NCBI GenBank assembly: GCA_010015655.1
Contig: ML976710.1
Coordinates: 408,288 to 465,140, forward strand
DNA: 56,853 bases
Source of the DNA: Bimuria novae-zelandiae CBS 107.79
Lineage: Eukaryota; Ascomycota; Dothideomycetes; Pleosporales; Didymosphaeriaceae
Direction: 5' to 3'
Position 1 is the stretch's first letter, and every line of letters starts with the position of its first letter. Shown one piece after another: positions 34,349-46,708 of this stretch. The notes below the pieces were generated by a model. That model was not told the origin of the DNA, did no database searches, and worked only from the letters and a program-made list of their open reading frames with translations. The position numbers were made by a program, and so were the translations under genes.

Positions 34349-35486
34349 ATGTACGCCGCTATAGGCATCCCGACGCGGCCTCGCCGACGCGACCTCGCGC
34401 CGCCCCAGCCTCCTAATGCTATATATCTCGGTCGCGGTCTTTCTACGCGTACTCGTAATAATATTAAGCGGTTCCTAGACTTTGGATGGCACCTAGACGC
34501 CATCGCTGCACGCGAACGTTGTTCTCGGCACGCTGTTAGCAACGTAGCGGAAAACCTAGAGAAGTTTGGCAACGTTCGCCGCCCTCTATAAGGCAAGCTA
34601 GGGAGACCTCCTGCTATCCTAGACGAAGACGGGGACGCGTTATTTAATAAGCTAGTTTATTCTAGCTAGATATACTAGGACAAGATTATAAAGTAGCTAC
34701 TTATTAAGCGTGACTATCGCGTCTCCCGCTCTATAGTCTAATAATACTTAAAGAAGAAGAAGTAGAGCAAGCGTACGCTGTAGCCCTTCTCTATTAACTA
34801 AAATAAGGACCTAAGGCAAGGGTATCGCGTCCGAATAAGCTAGTATACGCAGGAGGATCTCTACTTTATTAATAAGATAATCTTTAATAAGAAAAATAGC
34901 TAGAGACATAAGGCGTATGCTCCTATTAGCGCTAACTATTAATATAGTTAGGATATCTAGCGTGGCGATACCTGGGCAATTCTCCTAGCTTATACTTCGT
35001 AGCACGGGTATTTGCCTTGCACTAGCATTAAGAAGGGTTACTATAATTATAAGTAGTTTCTAAAATAGATTAAGACATAGCTAATACCTACACTACGCGC
35101 CTTCTACGGCAGTAAGCTAATAATAATTATCCTTAATAATATATTAATACACACGAATAACGACGTGCGGGCAATTATTAAGCGCGCTAAGTATCTACTC
35201 TAGTACCTACTACCATACTCCCTAGACTATAACCCTATCAAGCTCACATTTGCGGTATTAAAGGCCTAGATCTACTAGAACTACGTCTTTACGCGCTCTT
35301 GATTTAGCCGCAATAGGTTTAGAGATTTCTTAATAGTAGTAATTTAAGAGAGCTATTATAATAAGTTTGCAAGAAAGCACTTTCGCTACGTAGCTAGTAG
35401 CCTATATATTAATAACAACACGTTGCTAAGGGTTAGGAGGGAGCTAAAAACAGAGTTTAACTTTAACTTTAATAAGGATAAGTAAG
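34349..35486 (+). pseudogene. Tc1-like DDE transposase (RIP-inactivated)
   Basis: ATG at 34349. The first about 80 codons are open and include an HTH (IKRFLDFGWHLDAIAARERC). After that TAA/TAG appear. Recognisable parts are GRPPAILDEDGDALF (about 34605), LKKKKQSKRTLQ, a degraded first catalytic block around EEDLYFINK (about 34852), second block LIIIILNNILIHTNN (about 35117-35160) and third YLLPYSLDYNPIKLTFAVLK (about 35209-35270), where PYSPDLNPIE is the family form. The last Glu is read as Lys. It ends near 35486. Confidence 0.83.
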
Positions 35487-35489
35487 GTT

Positions 35490-35790
35490 AAACAGGTCGC
35501 TGCAGGTGGCGGTGGCGGCCCTAGGGGGCGGCCCAGCGTTTAAGGTAACGAAGTCACTATTACTACCACTGTTTACATTCGCCTAGGAGCCTTTACCAAC
35601 GGAAGGAGCCTATGTCGACTCTACACTAGTACTCTAGGCTAAAAGTTTGTCAATTTAATTTATATATATATATATATTATTTCAGCCCGAAACTTTGTTT
35701 ATTTATTAAGATGTTTAATATTCTGGCACATATTAAAAACAACAAAGTTTTAGGCAGGAATATATTAAAAACTATAGAAAATTAGCAATA
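35490..35790. other. Convergent intergenic region inside the Tc1-like element
   Basis: Between the 3' ends of the two ORFs. It has a GC-rich patch (35500-35540) and then an AT run of tatata (about 35659-35680), possibly shared 3' ends or terminator sequence. No coding. Confidence 0.5.
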
Positions 35791-35799
35791 ACGCTGCTA

Positions 35800-37830
35800 G
35801 ATCTACGCAGACTTATGCTTATTACTCTTATACTCTATTACTATTGTAAATAATATCTTTGCATAACGATAACTAGTTTTAAACTTTTTTAGATCCTCTT
35901 TTAAATGGCGAATAAGACCATCTTTAAGCTTTAACTCCCTAGCAACCTTATATAGGTTACTAGTAAGGTTGCTTATCTCGCGGAGGTTATAAATTGTCCA
36001 CCGCTTATTAAGCGTAATCTTTATTGTCCGGGTGTATTTATCCTAGTCCTTAGGTAACTGCTGACCCACAAGCCACTTAAAGAACTCCCTTACCTCTACT
36101 TAGGTGTTACCCTAACTATTAATAGGGCTTAACAAAGATATAGGCGCAGGTGGTAGATATTCTGCAACAGCGTAAGTTTAAGAGCTTAAAGGTCTACGTG
36201 CTAGTGACGCTGGCAACAGTAGTAGAGACCTAAACGCAATAACGCGTAGACGTGGGCTATATAGCTAGCTCTTAGACGCCTCTCGCTACTATATAAGTAG
36301 CTACTACGCCTTAGCCGTACGCGCATAGCGCTTAAGGTCCTTAAATTAATATAGTTCTTCGTCTTCTTCTTATTATTATTAACGTTAACGCTCTTACTTA
36401 TGCTTACGCTGCTATTACGCCTTCTCTTGCTCCTCTTTTTTATCCTCTAGATATTGCAGTTCTTGCTAGTGTTTTAGGTCCTCTACACGCTTCCTATGCC
36501 GCTTCCTCTCCTCTTTAGTAAAGCTATTATTAGTACTACCTAGCCACTTCTTACCCTTGCCTTTGCGAGTATAAGGGTTAACCTTAAGCTAATTACCCGT
36601 GTTACTACGCCAATACGCGACAAGCTAAAGAGATAGCTACTTAACAGACGCGCTATCTCGTCCCTTAATAATACGCTTTATCTATGTCTCTCTATCCGCT
36701 GGACGTATCGCGAAGTGCTCACCAGAGAAAGAAATCCAGCACCAGTGTTTATAGTTACTACAAAGGGTCTCGTGGCAAATCTACCAGTCATGGATACTAC
36801 TAAGCAAGTCGGCAGAGGACTAACGGACCTCCTGCTACGCCTCCGTCCGCAGTAACTAAGTTATACAACTACCATAAGGCACCAGCGCGCCAGTAATAAC
36901 TTAGGGCGGAGTATTAGCTTGCCTAGGTAATAAAGACTCGTTAGCATACGTCCAAGGAAACGCCTTTTGTAAGAGGGCAACCTCTACCTTTACGTCTACC
37001 CTTATCTCTAGGATATCGCACCCTCGCAGCGACTTAGCAGCCCGGTCCATGTCTCTTACTAGCACGTCTCCAGACTCCATAAAGTCAGCCAACGTCTTAT
37101 GCTTAAACGCTGAGCGGGACGTCTTCGTCCTCCAGCCAGCGCGAAAGGCAACACTAATTACTAGTGTATAATAGTCTCGTCCGTCGATTTTAAACAGGGG
37201 ATTACGGACCATCTGCTCTACCATGTCGTCCAGATCTAATATCACGAACTCTTGTCAATTACAGATAGCTATATCCTTAACCTTTATTGCCTTGTTTACG
37301 CGCAGCGTGTACTTAATCTCCAGGTTATATAAAGGGCCAGGCACTGGCGACGACGCGCGCGGCGGCGAGGAGGGTACTGCTACTATAGTGGTAGCAGGCG
37401 GTATAGGTGTAGGTGTAGGTGTAGGCGCTGGCACAGGTACAGGCGGAGGTGTGGGGGGGAGAGACGGCGGAGGAGAGGACGACGACGACGGTGGACCTAG
37501 CAGGTTTGGCAGCAGGCCTGGAAATCGCCTACTTAGAGAGTCCTTACGGGTGTTACCGGACGCTATTTTCGACTTCTTGGTCTGACTGGCAGGCTTGCTG
37601 GCAGGCTTACGCGTGGCCTTCGTCCTGTGTGCACTACCACCTGTTATTATAGCAGGAGCGGGAGCTTCTACTTTGAAGTTAACGGCGATAGGTTTCCCAG
37701 CGTACGCGGGACTTACGCGTGGCTTTAATAGTGGGTACACGGGCTGTGCCTGTATAAGAACGCGTCTGGCGACGGGTTGGCGATGGCGCGTTGGCGTTGG
37801 TTATGCAGGGCGTATGTAGAGGTCTTACGC
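35800..37830 (-). pseudogene. Passenger ORF of Tc1-like element: Pro-rich and charged protein, family unknown
   Basis: Reverse-strand frame, largely open from about 37800 to 36900 and then RIPped to about 35800. The start is not fixed. Order: basic stretch (TRKPASKPASQTKKSK, about 37615-37570), a Ser/Pro-rich segment with PPTPPPVPVPAPTPTPTPIP (about 37455-37395), one TGA near 37247, a folded-looking region (VILDLDDMVEQMVRNPLF, KIDGRDYYTLVISVAFRAGW, about 37240-37125), then Lys/Glu/Gln-rich coiled-coil-like sequence (EERKRHRKRVEDLKHQQELQ, about 36520-36460). Two stretches without TAA/TAG total 275 codons. Not a transposase I recognise. It may be an accessory transposition protein or a captured gene. 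Confidence 0.65.
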
Positions 37831-38049
37831 GATTGCAACACTAAGAAAAGGTTAGTATAAATGTCTTTAAAACTTTAACTAATGTGGTAGAGCTGATAAA
37901 GGTAACAAGGCGCGTACCGTGGGCGTTTAGATTCTGTATATAAATTGGCTGGCGCGCGAAAATAATTAACGTGCACGGACAGCTCATGCCCGGAGACACC
38001 TCGTGCCCCGCCGAACACTATATCCACCACTTCAAAAGTGAGGCTACTG

Positions 38050-39522
38050 AGCCACGTATAATAGCTATTATTATGAGATTTTCTAGTGAAGCACTATATC
38101 GACTCTTGTAATTAATTTAAACTAATTATATTTACTTAGGAGCTTAATATTACAGCTACGTAATATAACTTTAGGTAGAGTAGTAAATAGCTTATCTTAA
38201 GCTTAAATATTAGCGTAAGCAGCGCTAGCGCGTTTCTAATACTTATTACTTAATAAAATTACTTATAAGACTAGTTATTTACGTTTTTAAGCTTATTAAA
38301 TAGCTTTTTTTTAGTATTAAGCTTTAACTTTACGCGCGCGTTTAGCTACTTTCTTAGCTTACTTAACTTTCTTTATCTTTTTAAGCCTTTACCTCTCCAC
38401 ACGCTTCTTTTTAAGCTTAACTTAACGCTATAGTTAAGCCTCCTCGCGCTACTTCTTAGCCTATACTTTTTAGAGTTTCTTCTCTATCTTATCTTGCTCC
38501 CGTACTACTTCTCTAGCTCGAGCCTTACGTAGCTTATAAGAAGACTAGTAGACAGCGCTATCGTAATATTTCTAGCACTATTAAAAGTTAAGAGCGTTGC
38601 CCTTCTTCCTGTACTTCTTTTTATATTAAAGAGCCTCCTTTAAGCCCTCATTCTCATGCTTTAAAAGCTTATTCTAAATAGAGAGATAGTAAACGCTTAA
38701 ACGTAGCTTTCTTACCTTATACTAATAGTTATTAGTAATAGTAGCTTAAACTAATTAATCTATCTTTCTCTAATTATAATTAGAAAGCCCTAATAATAAG
38801 CTTCTCTCAGCTTCTAGCGTGCTAGCAAATCTACGGAGGATAACGTTGGCATCCATAGGCTAGATCCTAGTAGCTTCGAAGGCCTTTAATATAAGGCTCT
38901 CCGTGAAGGAGGATATCCAGGCGCTCTAGAAAAGTGGAAAGAAGTCTCCTTTCTTAATTAGAATAAGACCTTAAGCCTTATAGAGATAGTTAGTGAGCTT
39001 GTTAGAGTAAGCTTAAGAGAGAGGCTTAAATAGTACTACGTTAAGCGGCTAGAGCGTATAAGTTAAATAGGGGGGAAGGATTATAAGGAGGATTCTATAG
39101 TAATTATAGTAGTTAATAAACTCTATCGTGACATAAGATCTATAGCTATTAAGGATAAGCAATTGCTATCTCCTTAATTACTACTTTATATAGCGATTAA
39201 ACACCTGCTCTAGCCAAGCTAGGCCTATATTATTGTTTAACTAGCCTATTAGAGATAATAAGACAAAGACCTTATGTTCTCTTGCCTTAATATCCTCTAC
39301 CTAACTTAATTATATAGCTCCTTTTTTAGCTACGTAGATAAGGCTTGGAGGCAGCGAGCTCCTATTAGCGTAGTAATAGGCTAGGAGTATTAGAAACTCG
39401 CGTGATCTATTCTAGAGAGATGCTTAAACCTCCTTCTTCTCCTATTAACGCTTGCTAAATATCCTCTTGCTTCTGCCTATTAAGCTAATTAAGAAGCCCT
39501 TCTTATCTATATTATATATATC
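38050..39522 (-). pseudogene. Pogo transposase, C-terminal part
   Basis: Second part of the transposase split by the Gypsy. Reading right to left: FLILLAYYYANRSSLPPSLIY (in pieces near 39390-39330), the second catalytic block LLILNSYRSYVTIEFINYY (about 39165-39105), PPYLTYTLQPLNVVLFKPL (about 39073-39018), then QGLILIKKGDFFPLFQSAW and a basic tail to about 38050. Asp-to-Asn changes and TAA/TAG are frequent. Confidence 0.82.
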
Positions 39523-39695
39523 TGTAAAAAGCGCCCTGACTACGGGCGACTCAGTCTATCCACAGTACTAAGGCGATCCCTTAGAGAGGGAAGAGAAGGG
39601 CTGCGGCGAGGGAAGTAGACAGGCGAAAGGCCCGAATAGCGCTGGTCTAGAGCGGACTAGGGCCGTCGAGGGCCCTTAACCTACGACTCGTGACA
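39523..39695 (-). repeat. 3' LTR of second Gypsy
   Basis: 173 bp, + strand ends TGT...ACA. GC-rich and nearly identical to 46531-46703; observed differences are C/T or G/A. Confidence 0.93.
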
Positions 39696-41330
39696 AAGGC
39701 TCTTTTCTTTAAGAGTCTCGACCACAAGAATAAGCACGTAATAACTAGCCTAATTAGGCCTCGCGTATTACGTAAGCTAATAACGTAAGTTAAATCTTAA
39801 GCTTATACTAAGGCCTAAAACCCTTGTTTTTACTCTTTACTTGGCGGCTTACCTTATCCCGGAGGCTCCCTAACCCGTAAGTACGACCTGGCTAATCTAT
39901 AGTAGTCTAGGGTGCCTAACCCCAGATGCCCCCTATTTTAGTACCTAGCCACTCTAAATTTAGGGGTCGTAAAGGTAGACTAACCCGGTGCAGGCCTACT
40001 AAGTCGTCCCCGTACTTGTTACTTCTCTACCACCCTCTTCAGCAACCTTCGGACTTTGTCTAGATATACCCACGCTATTTAGCACTATAAGTACTATAAA
40101 CACTATTTTTAAGGCCTTAGTTAATAAGGCGCGTGCAAGCGCGATTAGTACTATTAACCTATACTATACTTACCTTCCTATTATCCTAGACAGCCTTAAG
40201 TAGTCTAATTATAAGAAGATAAAACTCTACTAGTTTTAGGTTAAGGAGATGCGTCGTGTCTAGTCTAGGGCAGTGTATATTAATCTTAGCCTAATAGATT
40301 TAAAGGACTATAATTTAATCTACCGCTATAATGCCTACTATAGTAATAGTAGGGATTATTAGCAGGTAAGTTAGCGCTTTAAGGGTCATATAGGGGTTTT
40401 AAGGCTAATTAGTAGCAGATACCCGAAGATAACTTAGAGAACGTGTTAAGTACCCTAATTACCTTTATGCCACGCTTAAGCTAAATTAATGCGTATATAT
40501 GCGATAAGATCGACCTCTCTAGATTAAATAAGGTATTAGTAAAGGCCACCACGCAGGTACTAGAGACAGAATAGAGTAATATTATTATATAAGTATTATC
40601 TAGTGTAGTTAAGGGTTATCTAGACTAAGTCGCATAGGGCTACCGGATCTAAATTCTGCGGAAACCTGTTAACCCTCTACTACTTAGATTATAACACCTA
40701 GCCTTCTAAGGAGATTATTCCAGTGGTAGGCCTCTCCGTTAAGGAGAAGCAGAAGAGGAAAGCTTCTACTATAGAGGGGAGTAGTCTAACCTTCCTAGTT
40801 GCTACTAGTGCTCTCACCCCTAGGCGTAAGAAGGTTACTCCTAAGTTAGTAAGGGTCCTTAACCCTAATTCTAGGTTATTAATGCTAATTTAGGGTAGTT
40901 AGTATTTAAGACTAGTGTCCTAGCCACGCTAGACTTCCTCGCGAAGGAAGTAAAGAAAAAGATTAAAAGTAAGGATAGTTAGGAGACTTTTTAGTAAGCC
41001 TATAAGTCTAAGCGCCTAACTAATTAAGAGGGTTATCTAGTATAATCTAGGGATTCCTGCCCTTATTAATAGTGTCTGGATTTTATTCACGTTCTATACC
41101 CTTAGGCGGTTTTAGTTAGGTTTCGGTTGGCTATAATCGCGTTAGGTACGGTCTAAATAGGCTTATAAGCCTCTATTAGGCCCCGAGAGGCGTGAATAGG
41201 CCTAGATAGCTTGTTCTAGTTTTTAGTCTATTTAAGAATCCTCTACTTTATTCATTCTAGTATTTCGCAGCCTATAAAGTGTACTCTTTAGGGTAATCTA
41301 TTACTAATTACTATCGAGTGCTATCTTCCT
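39696..41330. other. Extra segment between pol and 3' LTR of second Gypsy
   Basis: RIPped sequence downstream of the chromodomain in element orientation. Frames on the + strand (for example around 40085-40380) read well when TAA/TAG are taken as Gln. RIP leaves no TGA in any frame, so this alone does not show coding. It could be a long 3' non-coding region, an additional ORF (sense or antisense), or a captured fragment. Confidence 0.4.
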
Positions 41331-44300
41331 CCTTCTCTAGGGGGGCGACCCCGCCTCTTAGGCTCCTGTCTAGGGCGACCTTTAGTCTCCTTGTCTAAGC
41401 CCTTTAGGAACTACTTTATCGCCCCTTTAGAGATCTCCTCTATAAATAACCACTAGTTCTTATCACTATCATATTCTTTCCACTTAACTTTATACAGCCA
41501 TTCTCCGTCCTAGAGTACCCTAGATCTAATTCCTTTAATTAGGTATATATCCTCCCCTGCTTATAGTATAATAACCTTAGGCGGGCTTTACTCCCGTTAT
41601 AGCAGTCCTTCTAGGGCTGCCTGGTTTAGGAGAGATATATAGAATACTAGGTAAATATTAAAGTCCTTTAGCAGCTCTAGCTTATATGCCTGTTAACTAA
41701 TACGCTATTTTACCTTATAGGGACCCTAAGACTTATAGTTAAGTTTCTTTTTAGGCCTAGTTGACCGTATGTTGCGGGCGTCGAGGTATACCATGTCCCC
41801 TACTATAAAGGTTTAGGCCTTATGCTTCCTATTATACCACGTCGCCTAGTACGCCTGTGCCCTAAGGATCGCTTAGGTTATCTAGGCCCTAGTCTAGGCT
41901 AGAACTGCCGCTCTGGCCCTTACCGTAGGTACCGACCCGCGCAGCTATACTTCTCGGGGCAGGCCTATTATTAGTAGATTTAGGCCGTATACTGTAATAA
42001 ATAGCAACACTCCTATAGAGCTATAGATACTATTATTGTATGAATATTCTGCTTTAAATAGAAGGTCCGCCTAATTAGATTGTTCGTAGTTACAGAATAC
42101 TTAAAGGTACTATTTAAGCGTTTAGTTCTATCGTTCTATCTATCTATCTGTCTGCGGGTAGAAGGTAGTAGAGAAGAGTTACTTAGTTCTTAAATATTAA
42201 GTAAAGGTACTTTAATAAGCTAATACAAATAGGCTGCCTCTGTCCGTAACTATTAACTTTAAAGGGCTGTGTAGGCGCAGAACTTTTCTTTTAAAGACCT
42301 TAGCTAGCTCTACTACCTTTAGGTCCTTTCGCGTGGGGATATAGTGTACTATCTTAGAAAACTAGTTAATAACTACTAAGATACTGTTATAACGATAAGC
42401 TCTAGATTTACTCTTAAGTAGATCTATTACTATATTTATAGCAATGTCCTCTTAGATACCCTTTAAGACTAGTAGGCTATTAAGTTAGCTATGCGTCGCG
42501 TATTAGACAGGTTTCGCCCTAGAGTACGCTTAATAGGTACAGACATAGTCCTTTACATATTATTAGATACTAGGCTACTAGAACTCCCGTAGCACTAGCT
42601 CTAAGGTCTTAGCGAAGCTAAAATAGCCCGCGAGGGGGTTATTATAGTATTATTAAAGGACGTATACCCTTGCTAGAGGTGGCACGTATAGCCTATTCTC
42701 GTACTATAATAGGTTAGCTGGTCCAATTATCTAGCGCTTTAGCCATTCCGGCTTTGCCATCTCTGGCCCTTAGAGGTACTAGAGGATTCGTTCTATAGTT
42801 TCGTCCCCCTAGCTATTTCTCTTTAATAGCTCTACTATAGGGTAAGCGCTTACTAAATCGTTTACCGCCGCCTCCTTAGTCGCCAACGTTTTAGGTCTAG
42901 CGACCCTCGTCGCTGCCACTAGTCTAGGGCTTTCTACTTTAGTAACTATAGGCTGCCTACCACGCCTACTTCGTCTAAAGCGTTGCCTTTTAGCTATAAC
43001 TTGTGCTATAGGGCCTTAAGGAGTCTTTACTAGGAACTGCCTATCCTGCCTAAGCTTGTTTCCTCCTCTAACTTGTAGTTAGGTCTCTGTAATAGTCCGT
43101 TAGCGGGATTTATCCTTCCTAGATAGTGTTTAATTTTAAAATTAAATATCGTAAGCTATTTAGCCCACCTTGCCTGCCGTCTAGTTAGGACTTTTATAAA
43201 TATAAACCCTTGCAGGTTAGTATAATTAGTTAGAAGCTTAACCTTTTTGCTAACACCCTCTAGGTAGTGTCGCTAATGCTTAAAAGCTTTAATAATTACT
43301 AGTAACTCGTTATTATGCGTGTTATAGTTTCGTTCTACCTGGTTTATCTTGCGCGAATAAAAAGTAACTAGGTGCTATTATAGCTTTTTATATTTATCTA
43401 GTTACGGTTGGCTTAAGATACCCGAGATCGCGAAACCTAAAGCGTTAGTTTCCACTCTTAAGGGTCTTTTAGGGTTAAAGTGGGCTAGCAAGGGCCCTCG
43501 CATAAAGCTCTCTTTTAGCTAGTAAAAGGAGGCCTTAGCCTACTTTAGTAGGCTTATTATAATTAATTCCTTAAGTTTCTATTACTATCCACCCTTAGTA
43601 GCTCCCTCTAGCCTTCTTATTAGGGCGTAAAGGGGTGCCGCTACTCGAGAGAATCCTTTTATAAACCTTTAATAGTAGTTAGTAAAGCTAAGGAAGATCC
43701 TGACTGCTCAGACTAAGTTTAGTTTAGGCTAATTTTTTATAAAGGCAACGCGGTCCTTCTCTATCTTTACGCTATTTAGGGATACTATAAAGCCTAGGTA
43801 TCCTATCTTGCGTGTGTGGAATTCGCATTTAAATAGTTTAGCGTATAGCCGGCGTTTAATAAGGCGTTCTAGCACTGTCTAAACGTGCTAGATATGTTCC
43901 TCCTTTATTTTAGAGTAGATAAGGATATTATCAAGATACATAATATAGTAGATGTCGAAAAGGTCTAATAGTATGTTATTAATATAGCTTTAGAAGGTCG
44001 CAGGCGCGTTTATTAAGCTAAAAGGCATTACTATATATTTATACTATTTATACCTTATTTAGAAGGCCGTCTTCTATTCATCTCCTGCCCTAATTTGAAC
44101 GCGGTGGTAGGCGTCCCTTAGGTCTAGTTTAGTATAAATCTAGGCATCCCCTAGTTGGTTAAGGGATTCCTGTATTAAGGGAAGTAGGTATTAGTTCTTT
44201 ATTATAACTATATTTAGTCCCCTATAGTTAACGCAGAGGCGGAGGCCTCTATCCTTTTTCTTTATAAAAAGGATTAGTACCCCGGCGCTCGATCGCGATA

Positions 44301-45000
44301 GTTAAATAAAGCCTTATTTAAGGTTCTTCTAGATATAGTCGCGCAGAACTGCTAACTCTAACTCTAATAGACTATAGAGTAGTCTAAAAGGCACTTTCTT
44401 GCCTTCCTTAATATCGATCTTTATCTTATAGGGGCCATAGTTGGTAAGGATACTTGTGGCTTCTTCGGAGAAGGCTTCCTCCTACTATCCCTAGTATTCT
44501 TTAGGTAGCGTCCCAGGTGGGCCTCCTAATGTGTCCTTTAGGGTGGCATATATAATAAAATAATTATTTACTATATCTTTAGCCGTGCTAGCGAACTCTT
44601 CTACTAATTTAGTAGAGATCTTAGTCTATTTACGCTTCCTATGGGCGAAGCGGATAGTCTTATTATAGAAGTTTACGATGGGGTTCCATTCTGCTAGCTA
44701 GGGCATTCTTAGGACCATGTCAAATCTACTAATGTTACTAACTATAAATAGGCAACTACCGCTCTCGGTTTTACTATAACTATTTATAATAGTGTAGGGG
44801 AGCTTCGCCTGGCCTAGAATGCCTAAGTCTTATCCGTTTAGCGCCACGTAGCGTTTGCCTTTTATTATTATTACCGCAACCCCTAACTACTTTATTAGAT
44901 TATTACTAACGAAATTCGTTTCGGCTCTATAGTCCACTAGGGCTTTAATCTATTATTAGTTACCCTTGTGCTGTACTTTACCGTCCAGCGCAATTAGTAA
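41331..45000 (-). pseudogene. Second Gypsy pol: protease, RT, RNase H, integrase, chromodomain
   Basis: Reverse-strand frame. The protease region is near 44960-44700 (IKALVDYRAETNFVSNNLI; Asp-Thr-Gly-like core changed). RT has KLDLRDAYHRVQIRAGDE near 44135-44080 and the box YLDN at 43927-43938. RNase H is about 43560-43200 and the integrase about 43000-41950. The C-terminal chromodomain is near 41520-41420 (EWLYKVKWKEYDSDKNQWL). This marks it as a chromovirus like the element at 3332, though with different LTRs. Nonsense codons occur throughout. Confidence 0.83.
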
Positions 45001-46490
45001 GCCACCGCTCCTATCCTTAGGGGTCCTTATAGCTATAACTAGTTATTATTAACTTTTATTATAGTTAACCTTGCCTGTAGACTATTAGGCCTCCTAGTCT
45101 ATAGCTTGTCTTTCCCCGCCTCGGCCTTATACTTTAAACAGGACGCCTTATAATAGCCTAGTTCGTGGTAGTAGAAGTATTAGTCCTTATCCCTGTCCTT
45201 TACTACCTAAGCCTTCTTCTTACTATCCTTATCGCGACGGTTGCTATCGTGGCGTCTCTAGTATAGTCTTATATTATTTAACCTAGATCGTTTTCGATCG
45301 CGCCTTTCGTTAGCTAGCTTATTAAGGAAGTTATTATTAATATTATATATATATTATTTCCTTAACTTATAAGGTTTTAACGCTTGCTAATGCATATTTA
45401 CCTTTACTTTTAAGTAAAAGAGGCTCTTCTATTTGCGTAGCTACTATTTAAGGCGTTTTTAGATTTTCTTGTCTAGTGCTATGTAGAAGTCATTAATATA
45501 GTCTTTATTATTATTATCTAAGGCCTTCTCTAGGTCGCATTCCTCCTATTAGTCCTTAAGGTAGTTAAGGAGTTCTGTAGGGGTCTTCTTACCTTATTTA
45601 GCTACCTTAATCCTTCGACGAGCGGCACTCTTTCGCTTTTAGGCTAATTTTAAGGAGTCTACTATAGTCTACTATAGAAGGTTTTAGGTAACTTTCCTGT
45701 GTCGCTTCCGCTCTAGGATCTTGGCGACTATTTAGTTCTAGTAGTTACGTTGTGTATCTCCTAAGTATCTTACTACAAACCTAACCTGCGCTTTATTAGT
45801 TTTAAGGGCGAGTAAGAAGTTAATGTAGTCCTTATAGGCCCTTTTCTATAAGTTTAGTTCCTTGCGACCCTTGCCCTTAAATTAAAGGGGTTCTAGTAGC
45901 TTTAGTAGCTATGCGTCTAGGGCAGCAATTGCTATTTAGATCTAACGTTCTTTATCGCGGCTAGTGCGGGCCTGGCCTTATCTATCCTTCTTTCGCGGGC
46001 GTCGGATGCTTCTAGAGGCCCTAAATTAGTCTTAACTAGCATTATTTAAGCTTAAGGACGCGTCCTTTATTAAGCTATTACTTAATAGGTTATCGCTTGT
46101 GTCTTTAGCCTTATCTGGGTTGCCATAACCTTCCTTAGGCTCTAGGGAGTTGTTAGAGATGCTAGTAGTTATTATCTTATTTCTAACTAGGGTCTTGCCT
46201 TTAGATTAGTAACGCTTTACTATTAGGGAGGCCTCTAGTTCCTAAATGCGTTATTAGAGCTATAGCACGCCTAGGCGTTCTTAGAGGGTAACTTCCTTTA
46301 ATTATTAGTTATTATTATTATTTATAACGGTAGGGAGGTCTTCCTCTAGGTCTATAGGTATTATTAGGTCTTCTATAGGCGTTGTAACTATTAGAGGCTC
46401 TTATTTAGAGGGTCCTGCGAGTAGTAACCTGCTTTAAGGGTCTCCTACTATCTTTAAGGTTTGGCGGGTAACTCTTCGTGTTAATTCCAT
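45000..46490 (-). pseudogene. Second Gypsy gag
   Basis: Begins at ATG 46490 on the - strand (MELTRRVTRQTLKIVGDP). A Gln-rich N-terminal half precedes a capsid-like middle. A zinc knuckle near 45190-45145 is read as YFYYHELGYYKASC, where CFYCHELGHYKxxC is expected. Cys-to-Tyr and His-to-Tyr changes match RIP. It would build the particle and bind RNA. Confidence 0.7.
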
Positions 46491-46530
46491 CGTACAGGTG
46501 AATTAGATATGAGGGGGTAAGGAATCGTAT

Positions 46531-46703
46531 TGTAAAAAGCGCCCTGACTACGGGCGACTCAGTCTATCTATAGTACTAAGGCGATCCCTTAGAGAGGGAA
46601 GAGAAGGGCTGCGGCGAGGGAAGTAGATAGGCGGAAGGCCCGGATAGCGCTGGTCTAGAGCGGACTAGGGCCGTCGAGGGCCCTTGACCTACGACTCGTG
46701 ACA
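46531..46703 (-). repeat. 5' LTR of second Gypsy
   Basis: 173 bp, next to the duplication atatc (46704-46708). In element orientation it is followed by an unassigned primer-binding region and the gag ATG at 46490. Confidence 0.93.
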
Positions 46704-46708
46704 ATATC

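Larger units (their letters stand above)
34183..37966 (+). mobile_element. Tc1-like transposon with two convergent ORFs, 3784 bp
   Basis: Imperfect inverted repeats of about 47 bp starting attattttcgcgcgcc (left from 34183, right up to 37966) with TA duplications (34181-34182 and 37967-37968; the sequence also fits TTAA). The right TIR of the host pogo element holds the same target without the insertion (ccttaacgtg in reverse at 47267-47276), which fixes both ends. It carries a Tc1-like transposase on + and an unrelated long frame on -, converging near 35.5-35.8 kb. Confidence 0.88.
39523..46703 (-). mobile_element. Ty3/Gypsy chromovirus, 7181 bp, inside pogo transposase
   Basis: LTRs 39523-39695 and 46531-46703 (173 bp each) with the exact 5-bp duplication atatc (39518-39522 and 46704-46708). 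The - strand carries gag, protease, RT, RNase H, integrase and chromodomain. The LTRs are strikingly well preserved (about seven or fewer differences by eye) although the body is RIPped. A segment of about 1.6 kb without recognised coding lies between the chromodomain and the 3' LTR. Confidence 0.93.

Noticed and set aside
37223..37585. Gly-rich 120-codon forward frame
   Set aside because: Antisense of the Pro-rich segment of the passenger ORF; the glycines are the reverse complement of Pro codons.
40060..41080. Possible long + strand ORF in the second Gypsy
   Set aside because: RIP leaves only TAA/TAG, so several frames read through when these are taken as Gln. Kept only as a question, not called as a gene.
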